Assembly: GCF_019097595.1 (NCBI RefSeq)
Contig: NC_080718.1
Location: 24,705,157-24,769,156 of the forward strand
Direction: 5' to 3'
Length of the DNA stretch: 64,000 nucleotides
Source of the DNA: Hemibagrus wyckioides
Lineage: Eukaryota; Chordata; Actinopteri; Siluriformes; Bagridae
Shown here in pieces: positions 49,675 through 63,313 of this stretch. The notes under the pieces were generated by a model. The model saw nothing but the letters and a program-made list of their open reading frames with translations, was not told the DNA's origin and made no database searches. The translations under genes were made by a program, and so were the position numbers. Position 1 is the stretch's first letter. Every line of letters starts with the position of its first letter.

Positions 49675-52600
49675 ATAGCAAGAAACTAGCGATGTGGACC
49701 AGGATCACGACATAGCAGTGTGAGAAACTAGCGATGTGGACCAGGATCACGACATAGCAGTGTGAGAAACTAGCGATGTGGACCAGGATCACGACATAGC
49801 ATTGTGAGAAACTAGCGATGTGGACCAGGATCACAACATAGCAGTGTGAGAAACTAGCGATGTGGACCAGGATCACGACATAGCAGTGTGAGAAACTAGC
49901 GATGTGGACCAGGATCACGACATAGCAGTGTGAGAAACTAGCGATGTGGACCAGGATCACGACATAGCAGTGTGAGAAACTAGCGATGTGGACCAGGATC
50001 ACGTTGGACCAGTGTGAGAAACTAGCGATGTGGACCAGGATCACGACATAGCAGTGTGAGAAACTAGCGATGTGGACCAGGATCACGACATAGCAGTGTG
50101 AGAAACTAGCGATGTGGACCAGGATCACGACATAGCAGTGTGAGAAACTAGCGATGTGGACCAGGATCACGACATAGCAGTGTGAGAAACTAGTGATGTG
50201 GACCAGGATCACGACATAGTAGTGTGAGAAACTAGCGATGTGGACCAGGATCACGACATAGCAGTGTGAGAAACTAGCGATGTGGACCAGGATCACGACA
50301 TAGCAGTGTGAGAAACTAGCGATGTGGACCAGGATCACGTTGGACCAGTGTGAGAAACTAGCGATGTGGACCAGGATCACAACATAGCAGTGTGAGAAAC
50401 TAGCGATGTGGACCAGGATCACGTTGGACCAGTGTGAGAAACTAGCGATGTGGACCAGGATCACGACATAGCAGTGTGAGAAACTAGCGATGTGGACCAG
50501 GATCACGACATAGCAGTGTGAGAAACTAGCGATGTGGACCAGGATCACGACATAGCAGTGTGAGAAACTAGCGATGTGGACCAGGATCACGACATAGCAG
50601 TGTGAGAAACTAGCGATGTGGACCAGGATCACGACATAGCAGTGTGAGAAACTAGCGATGTGGACCAGGATCACGACATAGCAGTGTGAGAAACTAGCGA
50701 TGTGGACCAGGATCACAACATAGCAGTGTGAGAAACTAGCGATGTGGACCAGGATCACAACATAGCAGTGTGAGAAACTAGCGATGTGGACCAGGATCAC
50801 GACATAGCAGTGTGAGAAACTAGCGATGTGGACCAGGATCACGACATAGCAGTGTGAGAAACTAGCGATGTGGACCAGGATCACGACATAGCAGTGTGAG
50901 AAACTAGCGATGTGGACCAGGATCACGACATAGCAGTGTGAGAAACTAGCGATGTGGACCAGGATCACGACATAGCAGTGTGAGAAACTAGCGATGTGGA
51001 CCAGGATCACGACATAGCAGTGTGAGAAACTAGCGATGTGGACCAGGATCACGACATAGCAGTGTGAGAAACTAGCGATGTGGACCAGGATCACGACATA
51101 GCAGTGTGAGAAACTAGCGATGTGGACCAGGATCACGACATAGCAGTGTGAGAAACTAGTGATGTGGACCAGGATCACGACATAGCAGTGTGAGAAACTA
51201 GCGATGTGGACCAGGATCACGACATAGCAGTGTGAGAAACTAGTGATGTGGACCAGGATCACGACATAGCAGTGTGAGAAACTAGCGATGTGGACCAGGA
51301 TCACGACATAGCAGTGTGAGAAACTAGCGATGTGGACCAGGATCACGACATAGCAGTGTGAGAAACTAGCGATGTGGACCAGGATCACGACATAGCAGTG
51401 TGAGAAACTAGCGATGTGGACCAGGATCACGACATAGCAGTGTGAGAAACTAGCGATGTGGACCAGGATCACGACATAGCAGTGTGAGAAACTAGCGATG
51501 TGGACCAGGATCACGACATAGCAGTGTGAGAAACTAGCGATGTGGACCAGGATCACGACATAGCAGTGTGAGAAACTAGCGATGTGGACCAGGATCACGA
51601 CATAGCAGTGTGAGAAACTAGCGATGTGGACCAGGATCACGACATAGCAGTGTGAGAAACTAGCGATGTGGACCAGGATCACGACATAGCAGTGTGAGAA
51701 ACTAGCGATGTGGACCAGGATCACGACATAGCAGTGTGAGAAACTAGCGATGTGGACCAGGATCACGACATAGCAGTGTGAGAAACTAGCGATGTGGACC
51801 AGGATCACGACATAGCAGTGTGAGAAACTAGCGATGTGGACCAGGATCACGACATAGCAGTGTGAGAAACTAGCGATGTGGACCAGGATCACGACATAGC
51901 AGTGTGAGAAACTAGCGATGTGGACCAGGATCACGACATAGCAGTGTGAGAAACTAGCGATGTGGACCAGGATCACGACATAGCAGTGTGAGAAACTAGC
52001 GATGTGGACCAGGATCACGACATAGCAGTGTGAGAAACTAGCGATGTGGACCAGGATCACGACATAGCAGTGTGAGAAACTAGCGATGTGGACCAGGATC
52101 ACGACATAGCAGTGTGAGAAACTAGCGATGTGGACCAGGATCACGACATAGCAGTGTGAGAAACTAGCGATGTGGACCAGGATCACGACATAGCAGTGTG
52201 AGAAACTAGCGATGTGGACCAGGATCACGACATAGCAGTGTGAGAAACTAGCGATGTGGACCAGGATCACGACATAGCAGTGTGAGAAACTAGCGATGTG
52301 GACCAGGATCACGACATAGCAGTGTGAGAAACTAGCGATGTGGACCAGGATCACGACATAGCAGTGTGAGAAACTAGCGATGTGGACCAGGATCACGACA
52401 TAGCAGTGTGAGAAACTAGCGATGTGGACCAGGATCACGACATAGCAGTGTGAGAAACTAGCGATGTGGACCAGGATCACGACATAGCAGTGTGAGAAAC
52501 TAGCGATGTGGACCAGGATCACGACATAGCAGTGTGAGAAACTAGCGATGTGGACCAGGATCACGACATAGCAGTGTGAGAAACTAGCGATGTGGACCAG

Positions 52601-54774
52601 GATCACGACATAGCAGTGTGAGAAACTAGCGATGTGGACCAGGATCACGACATAGCAGTGTGAGAAACTAGCGATGTGGACCAGGATCACGACATAGCAG
52701 TGTGAGAAACTAGCGATGTGGACCAGGATCACGACATAGCAGTGTGAGAAACTAGCGATGTGGACCAGGATCACGACATAGCAGTGTGAGAAACTAGCGA
52801 TGTGGACCAGGATCACGACATAGCAGTGTGAGAAACTAGCGATGTGGACCAGGATCACGACATAGCAGTGTGAGAAACTAGCGATGTGGACCAGGATCAC
52901 GACATAGCAGTGTGAGAAACTAGCGATGTGGACCAGGATCACGTTGGACCAGTGTGAGAAACTAGCGATGTGGACCAGGATCACGACATAGCAGTGTGAG
53001 AAACTAGCGATGTGGACCAGGATCACGTTGGACCAGTGTGAGAAACTAGCGATGTGGACCAGGATCACGACATAGCAGTGTGAGAAACTAGTGATGTGGA
53101 CCAGGATCACGACATAGCAGTGTGAGAAACTAGCGATGTGGACCAGGATCACGACATAGCAGTGTGAGAAACTAGCGATGTGGACCAGGATCACGACATA
53201 GCAGTGTGAGAAACTAGCGATGTGGACCAGGATCACGTTGGACCAGTGTGAGAAACTAGCGATGTGGACCAGGATCACGACATAGCAGTGTGAGAAACTA
53301 GCGATGTGGACCAGGATCACGACATAGCAGTGTGAGAAACTAGCGATGTGGACCAGGATCACGTTGGACCAGTGTGAGAAACTAGCGATGTGGACCAGGA
53401 TCACGACATAGCAGTGTGAGAAACTAGCGATGTGGACCAGGATCACGACATAGCAGTGTGAGAAACTAGCGATGTGGACCAGGATCACGTTGGACCAGTG
53501 TGAGAAACTAGCGATGTGGACCAGGATCACGACATAGCAGTGTGAGAAACTAGCGATGTGGACCAGGATCACGACATAGCAGTGTGAGAAACTAGCGATG
53601 TGGACCAGGATCACGACATAGCAGTGTGAGAAACTAGCGATGTGGACCAGGATCACGACATAGCAGTGTGAGAAACTAGCGATGTGGACCAGGATCACGT
53701 TGGACCAGTGTGAGAAACTAGCGATGTGGACCAGGATCACAACATAGCAGTGTGAGAAACTAGCGATGTGGACCAGGATCACGTTGGACCAGTGTGAGAA
53801 ACTAGCGATGTGGACCAGGATCACGTTGGACCAGTGTGAGAAACTAGCGATGTGGACCAGGATCACGACATAGCAGTGTGAGAAACTAGCGATGTGGACC
53901 AGGATCACGTTGGACCAGTGTGAGAAACTAGCGATGTGGACCAGGATCACGACATAGCAGTGTGAGAAACTAGCGATGTGGACCAGGATCACGACATAGC
54001 AGTGTGAGAAACTAGCGATGTGGACCAGGATCACGACATAGCAGTGTGAGAAACTAGCGATGTGGACCAGGATCACGACATAGCAGTGTGAGAAACTAGC
54101 GATGTGGACCAGGATCACGACATAGCAGTGTGAGAAACTAGCGATGTGGACCAGGATCACGTTGGACCAGTGTGAGAAACTAGTGATGTGGACCAGGATC
54201 ACGACATAGCAGTGTGAGAAACTAGTGATGTGGACCAGGATCACGACATAGCAGTGTGAGAAACTAGCGATGTGGACCAGGATCACGACATAGCAGTGTG
54301 AGAAACTAGTGATGTGGACCAGGATCACGACATAGCAGTGTGAGAAACTAGCGATGTGGACCAGGATCACGACATAGCAGTGTGAGAAACTAGTGATGTG
54401 GACCAGGATCACGACATAGCAGTGTGAGAAACTAGCGATGTGGACCAGGATCACGACATAGCAGTGTGAGAAACTAGTGATGTGGACCAGGATCACGACA
54501 TAGCAGTGTGAGAAACTAGCGATGTGGACCAGGATCACGACATAGCAGTGTGAGAAACTAGCGATGTGGACCAGGATCACGACATAGCAGTGTGAGAAAC
54601 TAGCGATGTGGACCAGGATCACGACATAGCAGTGTGAGAAACTAGCGATGTGGACCAGGATCACGACATAGCAGTGTGAGAAACTAGCGATGTGGACCAG
54701 GATCACGACATAGCAGTGTGAGAAACTAGCGATGTGGACCAGGATCACGACATAGCAGTGTGAGAAACTAGCGA
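49675..54774 (+). repeat. 5.1-kb minisatellite, 42-bp unit, about 121 copies
   Basis: The unit is TGTGAGAAACTAGCGATG followed by TGGACCAGGATCACGACATA and GCAG. A second form replaces the last part with GTTGGACCAG; 13 copies carry it, at about 50004, 50340, 50424, 52944, 53028, 53238, 53364, 53490, 53700, 53784, 53826, 53910 and 54162. About 60 consecutive units between 50424 and 52944 lack it. Other variants are few and mostly at the two CpGs of the unit. The 1716-residue minus-strand open frame is explained by the unit length being a multiple of three. The array ends abruptly at 54774 within GCGATGTCC. Confidence 0.98.
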
Positions 54775-56002
54775 TGTCCTGCAGCAACAGATGTGTGATA
54801 AAATGGTTTAATAACTCACTCATCAGGCTGTTTGCAATCTCAGAAATAAAACGAACAATAACCAGATTTACTAACCACCAGTTATGTTTTAATTTAAGTC
54901 AACTAATAATATTTTAGTTTAGTTTTTAGATTTTTTACATTCCAGAAAGTTAAGAAACATTTGCTGGACACGTTATCAGACGCAGTCAAAACTGGGTGAT
55001 TTTTATTATAATAGTCTGTAGAATTTTCTGGTAAGACATTTAGCAATAATGAGAAATGAAATAAAATGTATGTACTATTTATACAACTTAGCATTTTTTG
55101 TTACGTTGATATAAATATAAATAAAAGCATGATTCTTGTGTAAATTTCTATAGAAATATGGTTCTATACTGGAGCTTTGGAAGAGTGTATAAGTCAGGTT
55201 ACTTGGAGCTGTATTTTATATTTGTTTGGATCTTCATCAAGATTAAAAGAAACCCAAAATACACCGAGGTGAAAAGACAGGCCTGAGAGTAAACCCCACT
55301 TAATTATATTTTAATTAATATATAATGACTGCATTTAAAATATTTTGAGGAGTAAAATATAATTATGTGAGACGCTCTAATGTATGGGGTCAGAATTAAG
55401 ACTAAACACTTTATAATATATTTAATTCATTAAAGAAAAATCATTTAATAATTGTAAATATTTCATTATATAATTACACAGTCACCACTTTAACCATGAT
55501 GGGAAGGTTTCAACACAGTGGGTCAAACGTGGTCAAAGGTTCACCAATAGTGTGGATTCTGCTTCATAATTCACCAAGAATTACTAAATGTGTGGAAGCA
55601 AGGACTTCACAACACACTGAAATAAATGTCTTTCAGTGGGACTCTAATTATATCTGGTCTAGACATGAGGATGAGTAAAGCAGATGGCTGAAACGTCTTG
55701 ATGTTCTGAATGCTGAAGGTGTTGTAGCTAGAAGAGGCTTTTTGGTCACCAGTTTGAAGCACCCAGTAGACCCGGCTTTTACCCCGCTATCACTGAATCG
55801 CTTGTTGACTTGAGCTGAAATAAAATTGTTTTAATGAAATAAAATATTTAAAATATTTAAAAACATTTTTAAAAGTAAATGTATGAGTAAGAGTATAAGT
55901 AAGGCCAGCTAAAACTACTCTTAAAAGCACGTTTTTCCAAAAAGCTAAATAAGTGTAGCGCGTTACTACCCACCTCTGGCATACAGTAATCTGTCTATTC
56001 AA
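54775..56002. other. spacer, no gene recognised
   Basis: AT-rich. The part at 55480-55780 is more complex and might be an old repeat, but I do not recognise it. Confidence 0.45.
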
Positions 56003-56690
56003 TCATCCATCCATCCGTGCATCCATCCATCCATCCATCCATCCATCCTGCCTATTCCATCCATCCACCCATCCATTCATCCTTCCATCCTCTGTCCATC
56101 CATCCATCCATCCATCCATCCATCCTGCCTATTCCATCCATTCAATTCATCCATCCATACTGCCTATTCCATCCATCCACCCATCCATTCATCCTTCCAT
56201 CCTCTGTCCATCCATTCAATCCATCCATCCATCCATCCATCCATCCATACTGCCTATTCCATCCATCCATCCATCCATCCCTCCATCCATCCATCCCTCC
56301 TGCCTATTCCATCCATCCATCCATCCAATTCAACCATCCATCCATCCATCCAATTCAACCATCCATCCTCCCTATTCCATCCATCCATCCATCCATCCAT
56401 CCAATTCAACCATCCATCCTCCCTATTCCATCCATCCATCCATCCAATTCAACCATCCATCCTCCCTATTCCATCCATCCATCCATCCAATTCAACCATC
56501 CATCCTCCCTATTCCTTCCATCCATCCATCCATCCATCCTCCCTATTCCTTCCTTCTATCCATCCATCCATCCATCCATCCATCCATCCATCCATCAATC
56601 CTGCCTATCCCATTCATTCATTTATCAATCCATCTATCCATCTATCCATCCATCCATCCATCCATCTAAACTTTCATCTATCCATCCATC
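56003..56690 (+). repeat. CATC tetranucleotide array with longer modules
   Basis: CATC runs punctuated by CTGCCTATTCCATCCAT, CCTCCCTATTCCATCCAT and CCAATTCAACCATCCATCCT words. The module of CAATTCAACCATCCATCCT plus CCCTATTCC recurs about five times between 56320 and 56520. The HPSI-type open frame is an artefact. Confidence 0.95.
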
Positions 56691-57109
56691 CAGTCTGCCA
56701 GAGACTGATCACTGCCAAGTGTAGCACTGAGCGCTTTAGGAAATCTTTCATCTCTGTGGCAATAAAACTGCACAATTCCTCCCTTTAAGTGTTGGGACGT
56801 TTTCTTTTTCATGTGCAATTTCATGAGCAATAGTTCTTTAGTAATTATAGGCCTTTTCATTTCTGCACATTACAATTTCACCATTTTTTCCTATCATGTA
56901 CAATTATCACCAAATTACAATGATTGTGTGCAATATTACAGCTCTACACTAGTATTTGTACAGTATTTGTATTTATTTATTTTTTTACAGTTCATAAACA
57001 GTGTATATATTTCTTTCTTTTTCTTTTATATTTTTATTTTTCATTAGAGCAACTGTAACATGGCAAAGGAATTTCCACCTGGGATTAATAAAGTTCTTTG
57101 AATCTTGAA
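56691..57109 (+). mobile_element. 3' part of a non-LTR retrotransposon inserted in the CATC array
   Basis: This complex segment separates two parts of one CATC array. Its start reads like a LINE C-terminus: [19 protein letters not shown], frameshift-free over 56730-56787 and ending in TAA. It is followed by an AT-rich 3' UTR and the tail GGATTAATAAAGTTCTTTGA, then ATCTTGAATC. The short open remnant and abrupt 5' start indicate 5' truncation. Confidence 0.55.
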
Positions 57110-57320
57110 TCCTGCCTATCCCATCCATTAATCCACCCCTCCATCCTGCCTGCCCCTCCATTTTATCCATCTATCCTCTCCCATCCATCCATCCATCCAT
57201 CCATTCAGCCTGCCTGTCTGTCCCATTCATCCATTTATCAATCCATCTATTCATCCTACCTGCCCCTCCATTCCATCCATCTATCCTCTCCCATCCATCC
57301 ATCCATCCATCCATCCCTTC
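57110..57320 (+). repeat. CATC array, right part
   Basis: Resumes with CCTGCCTATCCCATCCATTA and continues with CTGCCTGCCCCTCCATTTTA modules. Similar modules flank both sides of the inserted retroelement. Confidence 0.9.
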
Positions 57321-58030
57321 ATATGTATTTTTGTGCTTCACAAGACTGAAGTAAACATCACACTGGTTTAAGATATTTGAAAACTATTCACTTGCTTAAA
57401 AACAAACAAATCAAACAAAAACCCCATAAATGTATTTCATGGATTATGGGATGTATTTTTCAGTGTGTTTGGTATTTAATACATTAGTTTTGTTTTTTCT
57501 TTGTGCTCTAAGTTTTGATATTGCTTTGTATTTTTTCTCCATGCATGTCACACTCCTCAATCTTTCGATATACAATTCGATATTTTTTTTTTCTTTGCTC
57601 AGGGACATCATATTAAAAGTGTATGTTGTATGTAATATAATGGTGTATATTTTAATTATTGTGCATTGACCTAGCTTAAAAATAATGAATAGAGTAAATG
57701 TCGGAAATGCATAAAAATCATAAAAATGTGACTTCAAAGAGAACTGGGAGAAAGAAATGGGATTATGTTTTGGAGCTGTAAAGACAAGCATGTAATCCAA
57801 TATATAATGCAGAAGCAGAGGGAGTAAACAGGCACAGTTCAGAAACCACAGAAAGAAAACACGTGAACGATACAACAGCTTGGTAATGCAGAGAACTCAA
57901 GAGATGTCTCCCTCTGGCGGTGTAAAGGGAGACGTGCAGCCTGTGTTAATACACATTTTTTTCCCCCCAAAATATCGTCTTCCAGACAGCACTTTGTCTT
58001 TGGCATACAGAAATGGGCGTTTCTTAATCA
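57321..58030. other. upstream flank of gene B, no gene
   Basis: AT-rich unique sequence. 57897-57960 includes CTCCCTCTGGCGGTGTAAAG. No coding similarity is seen. Confidence 0.45.
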
Positions 58031-58040
58031 CTACCTGCCC

Positions 58041-58105
58041 TGACGTGTCTTTCTGATCTATACATATATAAATAATACCTCGCATAGCTCCAGAGACAGA
58101 TCTCT
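58041..58105 (+). promoter_or_regulatory. pla2g4-like: core promoter of pla2g4-like gene B
   Basis: TATATAAAT at 58065-58073 and a bZIP-type TGACGTGT at 58041-58048, 24 bases upstream. ACAGATCTCTCTG begins near 58096, about 30 bases after the TATA box, and matches the start region of gene A. The ATG is at 58182. Confidence 0.65.
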
Positions 58106-58181
58106 CTGAATTTCTGGTCCTCATCAGCTACACAAGCTGCTTTTTCTTTCTCTTTGGCCAAGGAAAATTCCACTGTCAACA

Positions 58182-58695
58182 ATGCAGGTAGTAATTTCTA
58201 TTTCTTATCTAGTCTTTGGTGAGAAATGGGAATGCTGTTGTACTATAAATATATGGACAGATGGACAATCATAGATGTTGAGAGTCTTGTGTACACAAGA
58301 AACAGGTGAAATTGTATCATTATCAAGTGAGAAATTTAGGAAGATATAAAAAGTAATAGTAGAAACAATATATCGATATTTTTTGATCAATTATGGAATT
58401 GATGTGCAGTGTTTAGTGGGTTCTTGGTGATTTAAACAGCAAAGCAATGTGAAAGCAGAGCACAGTTATGATCTGTAAAGGTCCAGGTAAATTCCCAGAT
58501 ATTCATGTTTTGGCATGTTCGGCATATTTGTATAATAAGCAGCCATAGACAGACAGACTGACATCTTGTCCACCTCATTGGTCCTTGTTGTCTGTGTGTC
58601 TCTAGAGAGAGAGAGAGAAAGAGAGAGACAGACAGACAGTCTTCTTTAGCATGTGTGGATGTAGCTTCAGTAGCCATAGATAGATAGATAGATAA

Positions 58696-58764
<69 letters not shown>

Positions 58765-58892
58765 TCTCCATCATGTCTGTACATAGCTTTAGTAGCCATA
58801 GATAGACAGAGAGAAAGCAAGAGAGAGAATGAAAGAGACAGACAGACAGTCTTCTCTATCTTGTCTGTATAATGTATGTAGCTTCAGTAGCC

Positions 58893-58946
<54 letters not shown>

Positions 58947-61900
58947 AGAGAGAGCTAATCTACCATGACTGTCAGCCAGTCTGTTAGCAGCCTTAGATTC
59001 ACAGACAGATGGACAGACAGAGATGTTCAATATGTTTTATTGAAATGCTTAAAGTTTTGTGTAGTTTATTTCTTCTCATTTTCTCCTTTTTCCCCAGAGA
59101 TATGTGGCACCATGTTGGGATCTCTCGGTCACAGTGCTGCGAGCGAAGTTCAGCGCTTCACGTGACTACTGTACGTGTCTCCTTCAGTCCTTTAACATCC
59201 TCACTCACGTCCTTTAAATCTGTCCAGTTAAACTTAACCTCCTAGAATACCATGTGTATCGTTGACGTTGTTGACGTTGATGAGCTTACACATTGTTTTT
59301 CTACTCACTGCAGTTTCTCAGTCTGACCTCTACGTGACCTTGAGCATGCCCACAGCCTCGATCCAAACTATGAAAACCAAAAGCATTCCAAACTGCAATT
59401 CACCCGAATGGAACGAGACCTTCCACTTCCGTGTGAACAGCCACGTCAAGGTGAGCTGCCTGGGAGAGGGGTTGATCTGATCTCGTCGAATAAAACTAAC
59501 AGCAATATTTTAATATTCCTGATCAGCTGATCAAGTGTGTTATCATGATGTTCTCATGTTCAGGACACACACACACGCACACACACACCAACCCCAATCA
59601 CAGGCTTTTCCAAACTCCTAACAAGCAGAGTTTACTGGTTGCTTTTAATTGACTTAAATTGCTTAATTGGGCAATTTGGTAATTAGGCTGATGATTAAAA
59701 AGTCATTCGTTAAGAGCAACAAAATGAGATCCTTGATGTTCTTCACAAAGTTGTACACTTCTCTGTATCTAGAAATCACAAAAGTGGTTCTCAAAAGTAT
59801 CTTGGACCTAATCATATACCTAACTACATTTGTAAAACACAGACTTTAATATCATTCCTTAAATGATAAAATGTCTCTCCCTCTAGAATATTCTGGAGCT
59901 AAATGTCTATGATGAGGATCTCAGGCGAGATGACCTGTGCATTAGGCTCTTCTTCGACATCAGCACCCTCATACTGGACAAGAAGGAGACCAAAGTCTTC
60001 ATCACTGATGAAAAGGTCAGTATGTACGACAATAGACTGCTGTTATTTTGTCACTGCGCTTTGTTCCTCTTATATGACATCGATTAGCCAACAGTGTCCT
60101 TTTTCACTTATTAAAGAATGACAAAAAAATTGTAACTAATTATTTATAACAATTTATTACAATTATAATTTTATTCTGAATTTTCTCTATATTTTTTTAA
60201 AGCTGTTTTGCGACAATATTTATTGTTAAAAGCTCTATACAAATAAAATTCAATTAAAGTACATTTTCACAAAGACGCTTTAAAGGAATATAACAATTCA
60301 GAATAAAATTTAAAAATCCAAAAATATATTTGCCTTCTCAAACATTCACTTTTTAACCATTTAGAATTGTTTAATGTTTTTGAAACATATTACTGTATAT
60401 TCCCTCACCAGTCTTTATTTCTTTAGAAATGCAGCTTATTACATTTTTGAGAAAATACACCCTGTTGTCCATAAGATTTTCGAGAACAGAACATCTTTAA
60501 TTATATAAGTCTTTATTTCTGAGCAAGTGCATTATATAAACCTGTCTTTTGCAGTGCAGAAATTATTTGTAAGTTGGAACAAGCAACCATGTTATTAATA
60601 AGTGACTTTCTAAATTTGTTTTATGTTGCAGTATTTAGAGTTCTATTAAAATTGTGGTACATGATAAAAAATGTACATGTTGCATGAAACGATAATTCTT
60701 CTGTTCTGCCCAAACTGCAGCTTAACATAACCCTATAAATGTATAATAAAAGGGAGTGTATAATCACAACTAAGGGCGTTTCAATGTATTGATATTTTAA
60801 ATGTGTATATATTTTGGTGAAATATCCTCCATTGTGCTCAGTATGGATGTTTTGTCATGTTCAGCTGTTAACAAGCTGCTGATTGTGTTTGCAGAAAAAG
60901 GATGAGCTGTGGGTGGATTTCGAGATCACAGAGTGGTAAGTGAAGGATAAATCACTCCAAGTACAGTGGAGCCTCTGCATACGAATTTAATTCATTCTTA
61001 AGGCGAAAATGTGTATTGTGAAACAAATTTTCCCATAAGAAATAATGTAACTGCAGATAATCCGTTCCAGCCACCCAAAAATATTACCAATATTCCCATT
61101 ACGAAGCGTATGGAAACTGTACGGCTGCTTACAAAGACCTGACCCAAGCCAAGCGTTCCATGTCAAGGCTCCTCACAGGAAGTCGTGCCACCAAGCTAAG
61201 GGCTAAAAATAAAACAGATCACCCACACCACCAATCTGTCAACAAAAAAACACCCGAAAAATCACCTAGCTTTTGAACGCATGCTGAAGGCAACGTTGGT
61301 ATCGGGGGTTGAAAAAAGATTCGTAAAAATTAAACTAGCTAGTAAACTAGCTTCGAAAATGCATAAGGGAGGGCATTCGCATGCCGAGGTTCCACTGTAC
61401 TGCCGAGTTCTTCACTAAACAGAAAGATGTAAATAACGCCTTTGTTACTCGGGCTTTGAAATAATATAGCATGAAGTGCTGAGATTATTTTTAAAGCTTT
61501 AATAAATGTTATACATTTTCCTTACAATTTTTTCGGTTGGATTTCTATTCCAAGCTTCAGAGTAGACTTTTCACTGTTCTGATTTGTAAAGAGATTAATG
61601 TATTCAACCACACACCTGATGTTCCACATTAGACAGTAAAGAGACCAAAAAAAATGAATAAATCTCACATTTTCCTGAACTCTGTCATGGTGTCAAAAGT
61701 CAGAGGGAGAAGAAAACAGACTACTTAATTATCCACATCAACCACAACTGGGAGACTTTAACTGGTAAGAAAATAAAATCCATAAAACAAAATGTCCTGT
61801 AGGTGCCAACGTGGACTTAATTAGTAATACTGCACTCACAATAACTGCACTGAACACATTAAGAGAATGTTAATTGCCTGGTGGAATATAATTAAGAGCC

Positions 61901-63253
61901 TTATCTTGAGGTCAGGAAGCAGAACTGAGGCTGAATTCCACATATTCATTTCACATAATGGAGTGGAATTTATTTCAGCTTAATTATATGCTTTCGCTTA
62001 ATTAGTATTGATTCATTAGCAGCATGAAAAACATCATTGGCAAGTGAAATAATTCAAATCAAGCGTTAGAAGTGAGTCGGAATTTATATTTCATTAAAGA
62101 AATACCAGAGACACAAGAATTGTTGCTTTAGGTCAGCAGTGCCTTCATTTATTCATTCAATTTCCGTTTTATTCTGGCCAGGATAGCAGGAGGGAGGATC
62201 TGAAGCCTGGATTATTGTGTGTTACTGATTAAGTTACATCACCTTATTTCTTCACTTTAACTCTACTTGTCACGAGGATACTGAAGTCAAGTTAATAAGT
62301 TTTGAACGATAAAACCTAAAGTAATCCATTGGCTTGTGAGCTCAAAAACGAAGCGTATCTTCATACCGAGTTGCCTCATGTTTTTAAAGCAGCAGGTGAA
62401 CTTTTCTTTCATCATCTTGAGTGTTTTAGTTTGCAGGAACACACACTTGTTCACATTCACATTCACACCTACGGGCAATTCAGCAAAATACAAAATGCCT
62501 TGCTGGTACATTTTTCATGAGGTGGAAGGAAACCCGAGTCACGCATGCACAGAAACTCCACAGACTGTAACCAAGCTCAATCTGGAGACTGTGGAGCTGC
62601 CAGATGGTGATGATTTCCTCTGCAATACCAGTGACTTTTTTTATTTTATTCTTGGATTGCAGCCCTGAAGCTTCTCGAGAATATCTCTCTAATGGAGTTC
62701 TCGTGGTAAGCGCTTATTGTACAATACCACAAATCATAACACAACACATTGCACACCACTTCCTGTGGTGGACAGGCAACCTGTCCAGGGTGTACCCCTG
62801 CCTTTCACCCAATTTGCGCTGGGATAGGCTCCAGCAGACCCCCGTGACCCTAATTAGGAATAAAGTGGGTATGAATGAATGAATGACTCAATGTACAACC
62901 ACACAAATGAAAGGTAGAGGACAGGGTGAACATCTAATCCTTACTGCAACACATACTACAGGCTTATCAGTCTGATCACACAATTACGCAGTTCATTTGC
63001 ATCTATGAACATACCGTCAGGGTCTCTTGTGAACATGGAGTGTTTAAACAGCCAATCATGGGGCATCTTATATGCATAAGAGCATTTTTTTTCTGCCCTG
63101 TGACGCAGCATGTAAAGATGTGACAACCATCATCATGCGTCCCATCCAATAGGAAGCACTTTTAACCCTTAAACCTTCTGTCTTTTATATTGTTAAACAT
63201 GCAGATTCATGTCAAACATTACGTACAGCAGAGATGTTTTTGCTTCTCCACAT

Positions 63254-63313
<60 letters not shown>

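Noticed and set aside
49673..54823. 1716-residue open frame on the minus strand across the 42-bp array
   Set aside because: The unit is 14 codons, so any frame lacking a stop in one unit stays open through all copies; by chance about half of frames would. The product is a monotonous hydrophobic repeat with no splice or promoter context.
56017..56724. 235-residue His-Pro-Ser-Ile open frame
   Set aside because: Translation of the CATC array.
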